DNA of 64,000 nt, taken from positions 241,993,741 through 242,057,740 of the forward strand of contig CM041465.1 of NCBI GenBank assembly GCA_023213395.1, read 5' to 3'. Within the stretch, counting starts at the first letter, position 1; every line of letters begins with the position of its first letter. Below, in pieces: positions 11,778 through 22,257 of this stretch. The translations under genes were made by a program, and so were the position numbers. This stretch comes from Cycas panzhihuaensis. Lineage: Eukaryota > Cycadophyta. The notes below the pieces were generated by a model. That model was not told the origin of the DNA and made no database searches. It saw nothing but the letters and a program-made list of their open reading frames with translations.

Positions 11778-14466
11778 TGGATACGCATCTACGGGATAGC
11801 TACCTAACTAAATAGGTATGGTAAGAGCGGGTGACAATATGGTCAAGAAAGAGACCTATAAGTAGGGTAATTACCACGCAGGGCACCCCGTGCACCAGAG
11901 CGCGAGTTCGAGACTTGCAATGGAATATAGCAACCAAAGGGTGATCCCCCCACCACTTCGAACAAGAGGTGAGGAGGCATAGGGTTAGCCTGGGTTGACC
12001 TAAGGGAAGGATCCTCCCACCCTTGGATGGCTGGAAGGGGAAGGAGAGGAACCTTCAAGGGTTTCCCTAAAGCAGCGGGAAACGAAGAAGGACAGACAAG
12101 CGGTTGGCCTATAGACGGGGTCACTTTGGTTATCCGGCGAAGCGGGGAACCAAAGGAAGGCAAGAGGGATGACCCAAGAGGATGGGTCAAGGTATGCCTA
12201 AGTAAACCAACCAAACACACAAGTAATAGGAAGAGTAGGAAGCTTGCACAGCAAAGGAAAAGAGGAAAGGCGAAAAGGAGCGGTTCCTATGACCTTTTCC
12301 TATGGGTAGAGAAGATGCATGCAATGAAATAAATAAAGCATGAACCAAAAGCAACGTTAAGTTTCCCTTTTGATTTCCAATGAGTTAATTACTACTTATG
12401 AAAAGGAATTTGAAAGGAAAGAGTAGTAGGGTGGAGTGAGGCATGTACCCAGACCGGAGGCGTGCGTGACGATGGACACTCCTGAGGGACACCAAAACTA
12501 CTCCATGAGGTGCGGCGGATGCGAAGTGTCGTGGCAGATTAGAATGAGGGGCTCTCTTACCTTCTCCGGAAAAATACTAAAGTGTAAAACCAAGGAAAGA
12601 AAGAAACCAAATACTAGTAACCAATGAAGCATAAAAGTACAACATGCATAGGAGCACTTACCAGCAATGGAATATGTGGAAAATACCCTTTGCGCTCCCC
12701 AAGCACCTGCAAGCAATGGCAACCTCCCCCTTTCCGGAGAAAGGGTACTAACATGCAATGGTGGGATCCTAACAATACATGTCTATGTAATACAAATATA
12801 AATTTAAACGCATATATGTTAGCATCAACACAATGATGATAATATGTAAAAGAGGACAACCAAAGCGAAAGGAAAGTAACCAGTAAGCCTCAGAGTGGCC
12901 CACCTCCTGCAAGGAATAACCCAAACCTCCCCCAAAAGCCACAAGGTAGTGAGGGCAAGGCTAAGAAAGATGGCTGGAAATAGTAGCAAGGGAGTTGGAA
13001 GGAACCAAAGAAGACCTACGGTAGGCCGGGATGCTATGGAGAGCAAACCAGGATGCCAGGAAAAGAGTTAAGCAAAGAACAAGCAGTCGGGACTTATGTG
13101 AGTCGCCTAGACCTAAGCCTAAGCCCTCAAACTAGCACTACAATGTGTGATAGTGCTGATTTTAGTGGCTAAGGAAGGGCCAACAAACCCTTGTTTGAGT
13201 GCCAAGGACAACACGAGGCAAGAGAGAAGGTTTGGGGGGCTTAAAGCCGCTTGAGGAGCATGGAAGGTGGTGCGGAATCCACCCAGCTCTCTCCCAAACC
13301 CTGTGTCAACCCTCAGTACCACTACCTTGAGCAATAAATGCAGGTAAGGAGGCACTATAATAGAGGTAACATAGTTTAATATAGAGAGGAAAACAACCCT
13401 CACAAAGACAAGCAAAGAAACAAGCAAGATAGGGTATCAATAGCACAAGAGAAACAACTCAAATCAATGAACACTTGAGTGGAAGGGGAGAGGTGCTTGC
13501 CTCAGCCAAGGGTTGGTAAGGAGAGGCTGAGAAATCAGCCCAGAACTGTAGTATAGCAGGTTTGGGACCCTGATAATGAAGTTAGAGGGAGAACACCTGC
13601 ACTTGGAACGCTTGAAGGCTGCCCGGGGTAAGAATCTACTGAAATCTCTCCAAGGGGCCCTCTCCAAGGCGCGTGAGGGGCTAAGAAGATGTCCTAGCTG
13701 CACCGAAGGAGAGTTGGATGCTGGAGGAGAGACGCAGGTCCTGTAGTAGTAGTAGGGCAGTAGAGAAGAGCAGAGCATAGCATGATTTCCTTGAGGAGCA
13801 ATCCAGAAAGTGAGCCAAAAGTTCTCAAAAATGAGTCAAAAGTGACTTAAGTACCTAACCCAAACCCTAAAGCGAGTGATTAGGGCGTGGCTAGGAGCGA
13901 GTCAAGTCGCGAGACATGTGGCAGTTTCGCAATAAATGAGAAATTTCCATGGTGGATTTTAAAAAATAAGTTAGAATACCATACCGAAAATCATGCAGAC
14001 TGAAAATCTCGGCCAGATTCACTGAGGCAAAACAGTCCTACCAGCCTAGTCAGGCAAATGACAAAAAGGGCCAATAGGGGGCTGAGACACCTACCCGGGG
14101 GTAAACAAACCAACAAATGGGTCTAAAAGAGAAAAAATAGGGCTCAAACGGTGTGGCAAGTCAACTAAACAATGACAGGTCATCATACGGGCAGAGGTGG
14201 CGCAAGTCGAGTGGATCTTGGAGCGAGGAGGGCAGAATACAGGAAGTGGAGTGGCCACCAGGGTGCCACACTTGCTGGGAGTGCACCCCTGCTATAGTCG
14301 TCATAGGCTAAAATAAGTGTAGGCAAAGGCAAAGTCGTCTACAAGGCCACAAACATGCAGACATGCAAGCAAACACTCATAAAAGGAAAGCGATGATAAG
14401 GTGAGAAACATACATGCACTTACCTGAGTCGGTGATTCCGTATCCATTCCCGGAAGCCGGGAAACA
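11778..14466 (-). repeat. 5' LTR of element B (2.7 kb)
   Basis: Minus strand runs from TGTTTCCCGGCTTCCGGG (from 14466) to CGTATCCA (at 11778), with the canonical TG...CA ends. The promoter module near 13848-13955 has a telo-box and its partial inverse (CAAACCCTAA ... TTAGGG), an ACATGTGG remnant of the G-box and the AGTTTCGC hairpin arm. No coding region is supported inside it. Confidence 0.88.
13857..13955 (-). promoter_or_regulatory. LTR B promoter module (telo-box plus hairpin)
   Basis: CAAACCCTAA on the plus strand, followed after a short loop by TTAGGG, gives an inverted pair of telo-box halves. About 30 bp further (upstream in LTR direction) is CATGTGGCAGTTTCGC with a decayed GAAATTTCC partner arm. 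Same order and spacing as in the LTRs of D and H. Confidence 0.5.
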
Positions 14467-14503
14467 AGGTGCCATCCATGTCCATTCCCAGTGGCTAGGA
14501 AAT
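14467..14503 (-). repeat. Remnant of an LTR end (element F)
   Basis: The 37 bases right of LTR B repeat the family LTR terminus: on the minus strand TATTTCCTAGCCACTGGG then AATGGA. This is a second LTR start directly beside that of element B. The simplest reading is that B inserted 37 bp inside the outer end of the LTR of another element (F), most of which lies left of the window. A small duplication of the LTR end is an alternative. Confidence 0.5.
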
Positions 14504-14717
14504 AAGGCCCTCAACCTATAGTCAATGAATGAATGTACCCTTAGTTGGGCTAGTGGGTTGGTAAGGGGAGAAGTAGGCCCCCCATAGGGGTACCTCGTAT
14601 TTGCGTAGGATGAGTGAGTAGGATAAGGGTAGGGTGCATGACCCTAGTAATAAGGTGGATAGTATGGAGGGGTAAAAGTGACCCCTCCTAATTAATATAA
14701 GGATGGGGGAAACCCCA
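14504..14717 (-). pseudogene. gag fragment of element G
   Basis: A 214-bp stretch related to the region just before the gag core: the plus strand CCTATAGTCAATGAATG matches the complement of the MDYRSTP segment of A-D. Upstream of it the minus strand is a Pro/Tyr-rich linker. It ends at the 3' LTR of C, and the matching remainder of this gag resumes at 46281 on the far side of C. It is too short and degraded to be functional. Confidence 0.6.
14713..14717. repeat. Target-site duplication of element C, left copy
   Basis: CCCCA here against CCCCC at 46281-46285, directly outside the two LTRs of C: 4 of 5 bases agree. Confidence 0.55.
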
Positions 14718-17461
14718 TGGATGCACGTCTATGGGATAATCACCTAGCTCGGTAGGAATGACGATGATCAATATTGGTATCAAGGGTGCAGGTAAAAAAC
14801 CTACAAGCAAAGTAAGTACCACACAGGGTGCCCCGTGCGCCAAAGCACAAGTTCAAGACCTGCGGATGATACCCAACTACCTTGGAGTGGTCCTCTATCT
14901 TGAAGAGAAAGAGGGAAAGCAAGAGAGGTAGCCTGGACAAACTTAAGAGGAAGGTCCTCCCACCCTTGGATGGCTAGAAGGGGAGGAAAGGAATCCTCAA
15001 GGGTTTCCCTATGACGGAGGGAAACGAGCAAAATAATGTACGCGATAGCCTACGATGTGGCTAGGATCTTCTTGGTTATTTGACCAAGCAAATAGAGCCA
15101 AGAAGGGAGGAGGGAAGTGAGAATAGACGACTAAACCAAAATCTCCCTTAATGATTCAGGAAAGAAACAAGAAAGGAAACAGGAATGGGTATCACGTGTG
15201 CAAGCAAACAATACCAAGTAGGGATGAGCCGAAAAGGGGCAAGGTAGATTTTGCAAGCCAAGGAAAAGGAAAAGGCAAATCTCCTATAGGTCCTTTTCCT
15301 ATGAGAGTTGGGTGTGTGATGTATAAATATGCAAATGTAAGTAAAGAGATATCATTTTCCCTTTCACTTTTATGTGTAACCTACTTAACTAACACATAGA
15401 TCTCAAATAAAAGTGCAAAAGGAAAGCAGGGGCAAAAGGAGGAAAGTACGTACCTGAAAGATGTAGTAGCTGGTGGAAGACCTCACCCACATGCCACGTA
15501 CATCCTCGTCTGCCCACGGATGATTGAGAGGCTTCCTTACCTTCCCCTTTACAAAAAGAAAGTGAAAGGAAATGAGCGAAAGTAAAGAGCAAAACAAAGA
15601 AACTTACCCAGATCCGAGCGCTTTACACCTTTGCAAGAACACTGTAGTAACCTACACATGCACGAATTTATCCCTTCCAAGAAGGGGCTGCAAGAGATAA
15701 ACTATGTATATGCAAGTATATATAAGTGCTATCAATGTTAGAGTGTTAGGAAGAAATAGTTGCTGCAACAAGCTCCAAAAACCCTCTCTCAAGCAAAGCT
15801 AAACATCAAGCAAAAATGGAGTAAGGGAAGCCTCAAGATGGCTAACCCTCCACTGAATTCTCCACATAGTCTGCAAGCACAATGAGATAGTGGTAAGGGT
15901 TACTAAGGATAGCCAACAGATATCAAGAGAAGAGCAACACGGCATTAGGGAAGTATGCAAGGCACAGAGTTGCTATGGGCAGCAATCCGGTGCACAAACC
16001 CTTACTAATGGTAACAAGGGGTACTCAACAACATGGAGGACACTATGGGGGTCCAAACAAGAGGTGAGCAGACTTGGGATCAGCATAATAAGGGGCTGCA
16101 TAAGTTGATAGTCCAGCGCTGGCCTAGGGATCAATCTCTCCTAATAATCTCAAGAGGAGCATGGAGTAAAAGAAGAGAAGGTGGGAAGGGATTACCCTTG
16201 GAGAGAAGGACTGAAAAGTGGGGCTACCCCACCTTACTCTCTTCACCCAACCTTGGGACTCTTCTCTCACTGCTCTCTTGAAGAAAAATAGCAGAGAGAA
16301 AGATGGAGCCGAGGGACAACAAGCCAAGTATAATGGAAAAATAACTTTGCAACAGTAAAACTTGAAGGAACCAAGCAAATGAGACAAGAAACAGGTCTAA
16401 AATGGGGTAACTTACTATAAAACTAGAAGGGAAAGGTTTGTAAGACCTGCTAGGCAGATGTATGATAGATTTGGGCCTGCTAACAGTAAGGAAAAGGGCT
16501 CTTACAAGGGTTTGCTAGAGGAAATCCAATGGACAGCTAAAAGGGGCACTTGCTGGGCGAGTTGGAGAAGAGTCAGCACTAAAATCGCTTGATGAAACCT
16601 GGAGAGAGGCTTCCCACCATGGAAGTAAGTAGTTATAGGTGAGTCATGGCTTGGGGTGCAGGAAACACAGGCCTGTAAGTACACCTGTAGCAGAAAGAGC
16701 AGGAGAGCAAGAGTTACAATAGGAATTGTTGTGTTAGAGAGTAAAAAATTACCTAAGATATCCTCAAAATAATGAGGGTTTGGATACTTATACCCATCCC
16801 AGCCCTAAGTGAATGAATAGAGAACGAATAGGGCTGAGGTGGACATGAGGACACGTGATAATTTCAAAGAAAAAGCGAGAATTACCATGACAGTTTTTAA
16901 AAAACAACTGACAATAGTCACACCGTGGTAAACTTCATGGTACTATTAAGTTTACAGTGGTGCAAGACCAAAAAGCCAGAATAGAAGAATTCTGGATTTT
17001 GGGAGCTCTGAGAGGTGATGTGGCTAGCCTGGGAGGGGTTGGCCCTCCTATCTAGATGGCTAAGACAATCCAAAATGCATGTGAATAGAGGCAAGAAACA
17101 TCAATAGGCAAAAGGTCCCAAAAATGAAGTGCTAGGAAATCAAGCTCAAGGCATGAACGGATCATAAGGATCAAAAAGGGACTTGGAGTAGTGTGGAGAT
17201 AGTAGAGGATTATAGAGCACCATGGGGATATCTACCTTGCGGAAAGGTATGTCCTGCTAGGTCGTCATAGGCTCACAATACAATAAGTAGTATGAATAGG
17301 CAACAAATGCAAGGTAGTCACACAAATGAAGCAAGCAGTCATGCAACGAGGCAATACTTCTGCCAACCTTTTCAACGAAAGAATGCAAGTGAAAAGGGAG
17401 AAGCATACCTGAGCTTAACTGATTCGACCTATCTGTATCCATTCTCGGTAGCCAAGAAACA
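14718..17461 (-). repeat. 3' LTR of element C (2.7 kb)
   Basis: Minus strand TGTTTCTTGGCTACCG (at 17461) to GTGCATCCA (at 14718). It pairs with the LTR at 43549-46280: identical architecture, including the CCCTAAG...TAGGGC module and hairpin at about 16800-16895 and the GGTAAACTT...AAGTTTAC dyad at about 16917-16968. No gene is supported inside. Confidence 0.9.
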
Positions 17462-17471
17462 CTACCCCCTT
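17462..17471 (-). other. Polypurine tract of element C
   Basis: AAGGGGGTAG on the minus strand, directly before the TGTTTC start of the 3' LTR. The same tract sits at the 3' LTR of D (30653-30662). It would prime plus-strand cDNA synthesis. Confidence 0.8.
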
Positions 17472-17879
17472 GGTAGTAGAGCCTCGCTACTCGGAAGCAT
17501 GGTGCAATGGCGAATGCGGGCAACACAACTATCAGTTGTACATGTGCATGCATATATATATAAATCATGATCGTAATAGGAGACAAGGGTACCAACAAGT
17601 TTTATGGCAGAACATATGGATATGAGGACAGGGGTGGAGACAACATAGGGGCTGCCTATGCACCACCCCAGAATCGACTAGAAGCTAGAAAGATGAGGGG
17701 ACTACCCCCATCGTAAAGAGATGCAAAGAGAAGTACATGATAAAGTTAAGTAGAAGAGATAAATGAGCAAACATGGTAGTCACCATAGTTTAACCTCATT
17801 AGTAGCTAGCTTTCAGAGGTGTGAACAGATCGCAAGGTGATCTGCATAATGGCCTGAAACTTGGGTGACAAAGTGACCG

Positions 17880-18310
17880 GGCAAGTTTCAGGAGTAGTCA
17901 GCAAGCAGAGGAAGGCAACGCTCAAGGATGAGACGAACAAGGCTATCTGCCTCGGCGTTGAAGGCCCGAGGAATGTGTCAGATGTCGACAGACTAGCAAT
18001 TAGCCAACAGGGATCTGGCGGTCAAAGTGGGGGCTCTCTAGTGGGGCCATTGCACCTAGTAAACCTGGGTGATATGGGACACCACAACCTGGGATTCGCA
18101 AAGCAAAATGATAGGTCCGTGATGAAAACGGAGTGCATGAGTGAGAGCTTCGATAATGGCTGTATACTCAGTTTTATTATTGGTGGCCTCCTGGAGGAAG
18201 ACCCCAGAGCGTAGGAAATCGTGTCTAGGCAGGCCGCAAAGAATCCATGCAGTAGCTAAAGGTTGAGGATTACCGCGGCTTCTGCCATCGATAAAAATAT
18301 AGAGAGATAT
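17880..18310 (-). pseudogene. Second (archaeal-type) RNase H of element C
   Basis: An extra RNase H domain located after the integrase, as known for Tat-group elements, distinct from the Ty3 RNase H that follows RT. On the minus strand the domain opens with FIDGRSRGNPQPLATAW (first catalytic Asp, then the SRGNP turn, about 18300-18240), then ATNNKTEYTAIIEAL (second acid, about 18190), ILLCESQVVVSHITQVYQ (third position, Glu where D of DSQ is usual, about 18110) and FNAEADSLVRLILE (last Asp, about 17950). All four acidic positions are thus readable, one conservatively changed. Stops occur after QVYQ and before FNAEAD. A poorly conserved open extension lies upstream (18310 to about 18840). The plus-strand frame at 17861-18214 is only its shadow. 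Confidence 0.8.
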
Positions 18311-18852
18311 GGATGATGGAAGGAAATGTCTCGGTGGAGAAAGTGCGCAATAGTGTAAGAGTCAGAGAAAAAAGAGACTCGTATGGTAGGTATCAGATGG
18401 CCGTGAAGGGTAGGAGGACCTAGCAATGAGGCTACCTAAAGATAGGAGTAGGTCATCCAACCACTGGCTAAGAGTGGTCAACAAAAGGGCACCCTGGGGT
18501 GCCAAAGGTTGCTTGGGAAAGCAAAGCATGCCCCCGAATAGGAGGAGCATTCCCTTTGGAGGCCCCAGGGGCAAGGAAGAACTACAAAAATGGGTCCAGG
18601 GTGGCAAAATGAGCCAAATGAGTATAAACTTGGGCGTGCACAGGAGTGGCACGTAAAATGAGACAAAAGGGCCTTGCGAAAAAAATGCATTGGCAGGGTG
18701 CCATAAATGCATCCACAAGAAAGAGCGAACTGAAGGCTATGGGACCACAAAGGGAGATAGGGCCAGAAGACAAAGGTGACTGAGGGTAAGAGATGATCCA
18801 AAGGGTTGTCACGAGATTGAAAATAGAGACAGTGCCCATCAGGGTCCCCGCC

Positions 18853-18860
18853 TATATAAG
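18853..18860 (+). promoter_or_regulatory. TATA box of the antisense gene in element C
   Basis: CCTATATAAGG in GC-rich surroundings on the strand opposite to the retrotransposon. The matching site in D is ACCTATATAAGG at 31952-31962. It precedes exon 1 of the PMD gene by about 30 bp and lies beside the 5' end of the oppositely transcribed RNase H region. Confidence 0.65.
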
Positions 18861-19043
18861 GAGATTCAACGGAAAATGGATTCATTTTCACGGGCTCTCG
18901 AGAGAATCCAGAGCCATTTCCCTATGCAGCGGAGCATTACCCAAGTTTGGAGGCACGCAGAGGGAGATCAGACCGTCGGATCGGAGCGAGAAGATAGTCA
19001 TTGGGATCTTCGAGATGAGATGACGAGTGCTAGGCCAGATCTA

Positions 19044-19516
19044 GTGAGTGGATCCTACAAGACTCTACCCATCTCATGATTTTAAGTTCATTATTTTTTG
19101 TGAATTTTATGTAGATTTTTAGGCCCTGTACGGGCAAGAAAAGGCCTCTCGTAGTCTAAATTAGACCCAGAAAGAGGTGGGACTATGGTATTAGGTGGCC
19201 CTGGTTCCAGTGGGCCTGGCTGTGGCCCACAGAAATAATTTCTTTTGGCAGGAAAACCCCCCCTTTTGGGGGGGTACCGTTCGCACTACGACAAAGATCG
19301 TGGTGTTGCACTCATCATGGGGCCCCGATCACCATGACCCAAAGCTAAACTCTGCGGTACCATAAAGTTTGGCACGATGTGAAGGCAGAACTATAGAAAA
19401 AAGAAGATAGGGGCCTTAGGGGCCCTAAATCTCGATCAGATGAACCTGAGAGATAGCCTAGAGGATGAGAGATGAGTGTAGGCTTGACTCTGACTGGTGT
19501 GGATGGCATTTTATAG
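19044..19516 (+). other. Predicted intron 1 of the antisense gene (C)
   Basis: 473 bp, GTGAGT to TTTTATAG; D holds the same intron at 32147-32630 (484 bp, ending CTTTTACAG). Inside is a dyad-symmetric GGTACC block (19278-19376) like that in the LTRs, and a short gggg/cccc hairpin (about 19250-19275). Confidence 0.55.
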
Positions 19517-20734
19517 GTTGTGATCACGGTAGACAATCGCGAGAACATGGGAATGACCATGTTGAGTTTTATTAAGATGATAAACAAGGAAGACAAGGGG
19601 GTCCTACGGAGATGTGGGTTACTAAAGGTGGTGAGGACACCTCAGTATATGTTGGACCAGCGGTTACTAATCGATATTGTGTCACACTGGGATAAGAGGA
19701 GGTACGTCTTCCACCTACCCTAGGTGGGAAATGTATCAGTGACACCTAGAGATATCAGGAGGATATTGGGAGTACTAACGATGAGGAGGCCGATAGCAAT
19801 AGGGATGCTGCTTAGCAATGAGGCAGCACACCAAGAGGCAGTGACATTTTTCACAGGATAGGATAGATGGGAGAGTAGGGCAATACCCCTACAGACTATG
19901 GTTATGCCCAGAGTTCCTCATGTGAGGAAGTTGATCATTCTGTGCATTCGCTCCGCATCTCCCGTAAATGTAACTATAGAGACATACCAGGAGGATGGAT
20001 AGACCCGATGTGCTGATGCGAGGTGGGAGAGAAGATGGACTGGGCCACTCTGATAACGGTGAACCTTGTCGCACAGCTAGATGCTATCAGGGTATTAGGC
20101 AGAGGAGGACTCTCATATAGTACGCTATTGTAGTATTGGTTCTTTGACCACTTTGGATCAGTGGCGCTGGTAGGGGGACCACACCCTATCGTAGAGTGGG
20201 CCCCAATGGTCCATAGATGGCAGATGAGACTCAGAGGGACTAAGGACCAGGCTCATGTCCGTCACTCAGTGGAGGCCACATCACTAAACCTCCTCACCTT
20301 GACAGATTATACATCAGATCTATACAGGTTGGTGAGGTAGGATAGTGATGACAAGGTAGGAGGAGTAGGAGTGCCCCTGACAGATGATGAGGGCAGTGAT
20401 AGAGGTGATGGGGCTAGTCTGTCACGACCTATAGGAGAGGCAGGTCTATCAGGGATAGTAAGTAGAGGAGTAGGGCCATATGGGACTGCCAGCGAAGAGG
20501 CAGGCCCATCAGGGGCTACAGAGGCGAGTAGGAGGGCAGTGAAATGGGCCCGCAGGCTATAGATCATCAGGAGATTTGTAGGGGTGGTAGCTATGCCAAC
20601 CATAGAGAGGACAGACGCCCTGGCTGTTGAGGTGATGGCAGAGGAGGTACCAGAGGAGGAGGAGGTACCTGCAGCTGGCAGAGTAGCAGAGGGAGAGACA
20701 GTCACATGAGTTGAGAAGTTGGCAGTCGCGCTAG

Positions 20735-20848
20735 GTAAGACATGGCCATTTCCTGTCATCGTTTGATTGCCAGATATATATACATATTGATTTGGTTTTG
20801 ATTTAATATCCATAAACATGTACTGATACATGACATGTTGGATTGTAG
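20735..20848 (+). other. Predicted intron 2 of the antisense gene (C)
   Basis: 114 bp, AT-rich with T-runs, GTAAGA to ATTGTAG. D has a 110-bp counterpart (33785-33894). The coding frame of the coiled-coil exon resumes directly after it in both copies. Confidence 0.55.
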
Positions 20849-21451
20849 GTATGGTAGATATTCAGAGGTTAGTGGAGGTAGTAGTCTGAGAGATATTCCC
20901 TTGGGCCTATGTGAAGGGACAGCCTCCCATCTAGGCTAGTGATGAGCCCAGATTAGTAGACAGTCATACAACAGCATTCACCCCATTGATACAGGTGAGA
21001 GATATATAAATAATAGTCCCAAGAGCACGAGGCACATACGGGGCATCTGCAGGCAAAGATGGATGCCATCTGATCTGAGAGAGATGCTCTACAGACACGG
21101 GTACATGCACTAGAGGGTTAGGGAGGAGCTGGAGGGGATATGGGGAGCCATATCTAGGTGATAGTGCTGAAGGAGCAACTCTGGGGGATGGAGGAGAGGC
21201 TCCGCCTCATAGAGATAGAGCGGGATCATATCCTGGTGTGATATAAACCACTGATAGAGGACATGGCATCGAGGTCAGCGCAGAGTAGGACACAGACTCA
21301 TACGTTGGTGACGACCTCGAGGAGACCATGGGACAAGGGGAGTGAAGCAGGGAGATCACAGAGGCTCAGGAGGAGTCTCAGAGGGATGTGGTCCCCAGGA
21401 GAGGGATCACATCGACCGGGAGATGATACCCTAGAAGCAGGGCAGCAGTAG

Positions 21452-21603
21452 GATAGGGTGTATGTATTTGATTTTGACAAGGGGAAAGCACAGGCCTCCA
21501 GGGGGACCATATATAGAGTCATATGATTGTACCCCCCCTGCAAGGACACCAGCTTCCCATAGATGATGTACCATACTATATGTATGATATAACAAATGAT
21601 TTT

Positions 21604-21692
<89 letters not shown>

Positions 21693-22257
21693 TATATACG
21701 GGGTGATTGGTACCCCATTTTGACATATGATGATGTATATCATAATGCATGATGTATGATATGTATGTTTTGTTTACATGTTTATGTGTATGTATGGGTA
21801 CACAGATGCACAAGGGTATGCATAGTTGCCTTTTGAGCTATTTATTATATGAGCTTTGTGTTGTGATATTTGTTAAGGTTGCGCATATTTCCTTTCATAT
21901 AGGGACAGATACCTAACAGGAGCACACACGATTACCATGAGTAGAGGTGATAGATATATGTGGAGTTAGGTAATAGAGCAACATGCATGTCCACATGGGA
22001 GCATGGTGAGATATGCAAAGGAAATATCGAGCAAGAGGGGAGTGACAATACTCTAGAGCATCGTCCTAACTAGGGGATGCCCAAATAGGAGGACAAGGAT
22101 CCCAAGGAAAATGGGAACAAGGGTTCTGTGGGAGGAACCAGAGGGGAATGGAGAGGCCATCCTAAGTCGTCATTCCACCCATGGCAGGGAGGAATGGGAA
22201 TGAACTTAAGATGGTAGTTTAGGCTGATTTCATAGCATGACTAGGGTGACGATGAGG
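21452..22257. other. Spacer between antisense gene and integrase in C
   Basis: Tail-to-tail region: the plus-strand PMD gene ends at 21451 and the minus-strand integrase ends at 22258. It probably holds both 3' ends, but I see no clear polyadenylation signals. It contains the TA tract at 21606-21686. No gene is supported; the apparent Tyr-Ile repeat proteins in the TA tract are artefacts. Confidence 0.7.
21606..21686. repeat. (TA)n microsatellite, 81 bp
   Basis: About 40 TA units, followed by an interrupted extension to 21699. The matching place in D (about 34640-34650) has only a few units, so the tract expanded in C after the copies separated. Confidence 0.95.

Larger units (their letters stand above)
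5176..14466 (-). mobile_element. Tat-type Ty3/gypsy retrotransposon B
   Basis: 5' LTR (14466-11778), primer-binding site, gag, PR, RT, RNase H and integrase down to 5176, where the 5' LTR of element A interrupts the integrase C-terminal domain. The remainder (INT tail, antisense PMD gene, second RNase H, 3' LTR) would lie left of A, outside the window. The right end abuts a 37-bp remnant of another LTR (F). Confidence 0.85.
18885..21451 (+). pseudogene. Antisense plant-mobile-domain (PMD) gene in element C
   Basis: Gene on the plus strand of a minus-strand retrotransposon, between integrase and the second RNase H. Predicted exons: 18885-19043, 19517-20734 and 20849-21451; donors GTGAGT (19044) and GTAAGA (20735), acceptors TTTTATAG (19516) and ATTGTAG (20848). 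Exon 2 encodes a PMD-like domain: KGVLRRCGLLKVVRTPQYM, DIVSHWDKRRYVFHLP, DIRRILGVL, LLSNEAAHQEA, resembling the ERW..THTFHLPCGE..ITLQDVA.LLGL pattern of MAIN/MAIL-type PMD proteins. An acidic tail follows, then exon 3 with a charged coiled-coil (LWGMEERLRLIEIERD) ending AGQQ-stop at 21451. Role in the element is unknown. Several TAG/TGA stops and a frameshift after about 20000 inactivate this copy. Splice sites, frame and stop codon are shared with D. Confidence 0.72.

Noticed and set aside
17861-18214. Plus-strand 117-codon frame near the polypurine tract of C
   Set aside because: Shadow of the second RNase H on the minus strand, where catalytic motifs are readable; the frame is not kept in D.
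18478-18891. 137-codon minus frame upstream of the second RNase H, considered as a Cys-rich membrane protein
   Set aside because: Different frame from the RNase H extension that is open in D, and not conserved there; likely chance.
20307-20831. 174-codon minus frame rich in Ser/Pro
   Set aside because: Antisense of the acidic tail and intron 2 of the PMD gene; the matching D frame is broken and shorter.
21298-21813. Frames rich in Tyr-Ile repeats
   Set aside because: Translation of the TA microsatellite.
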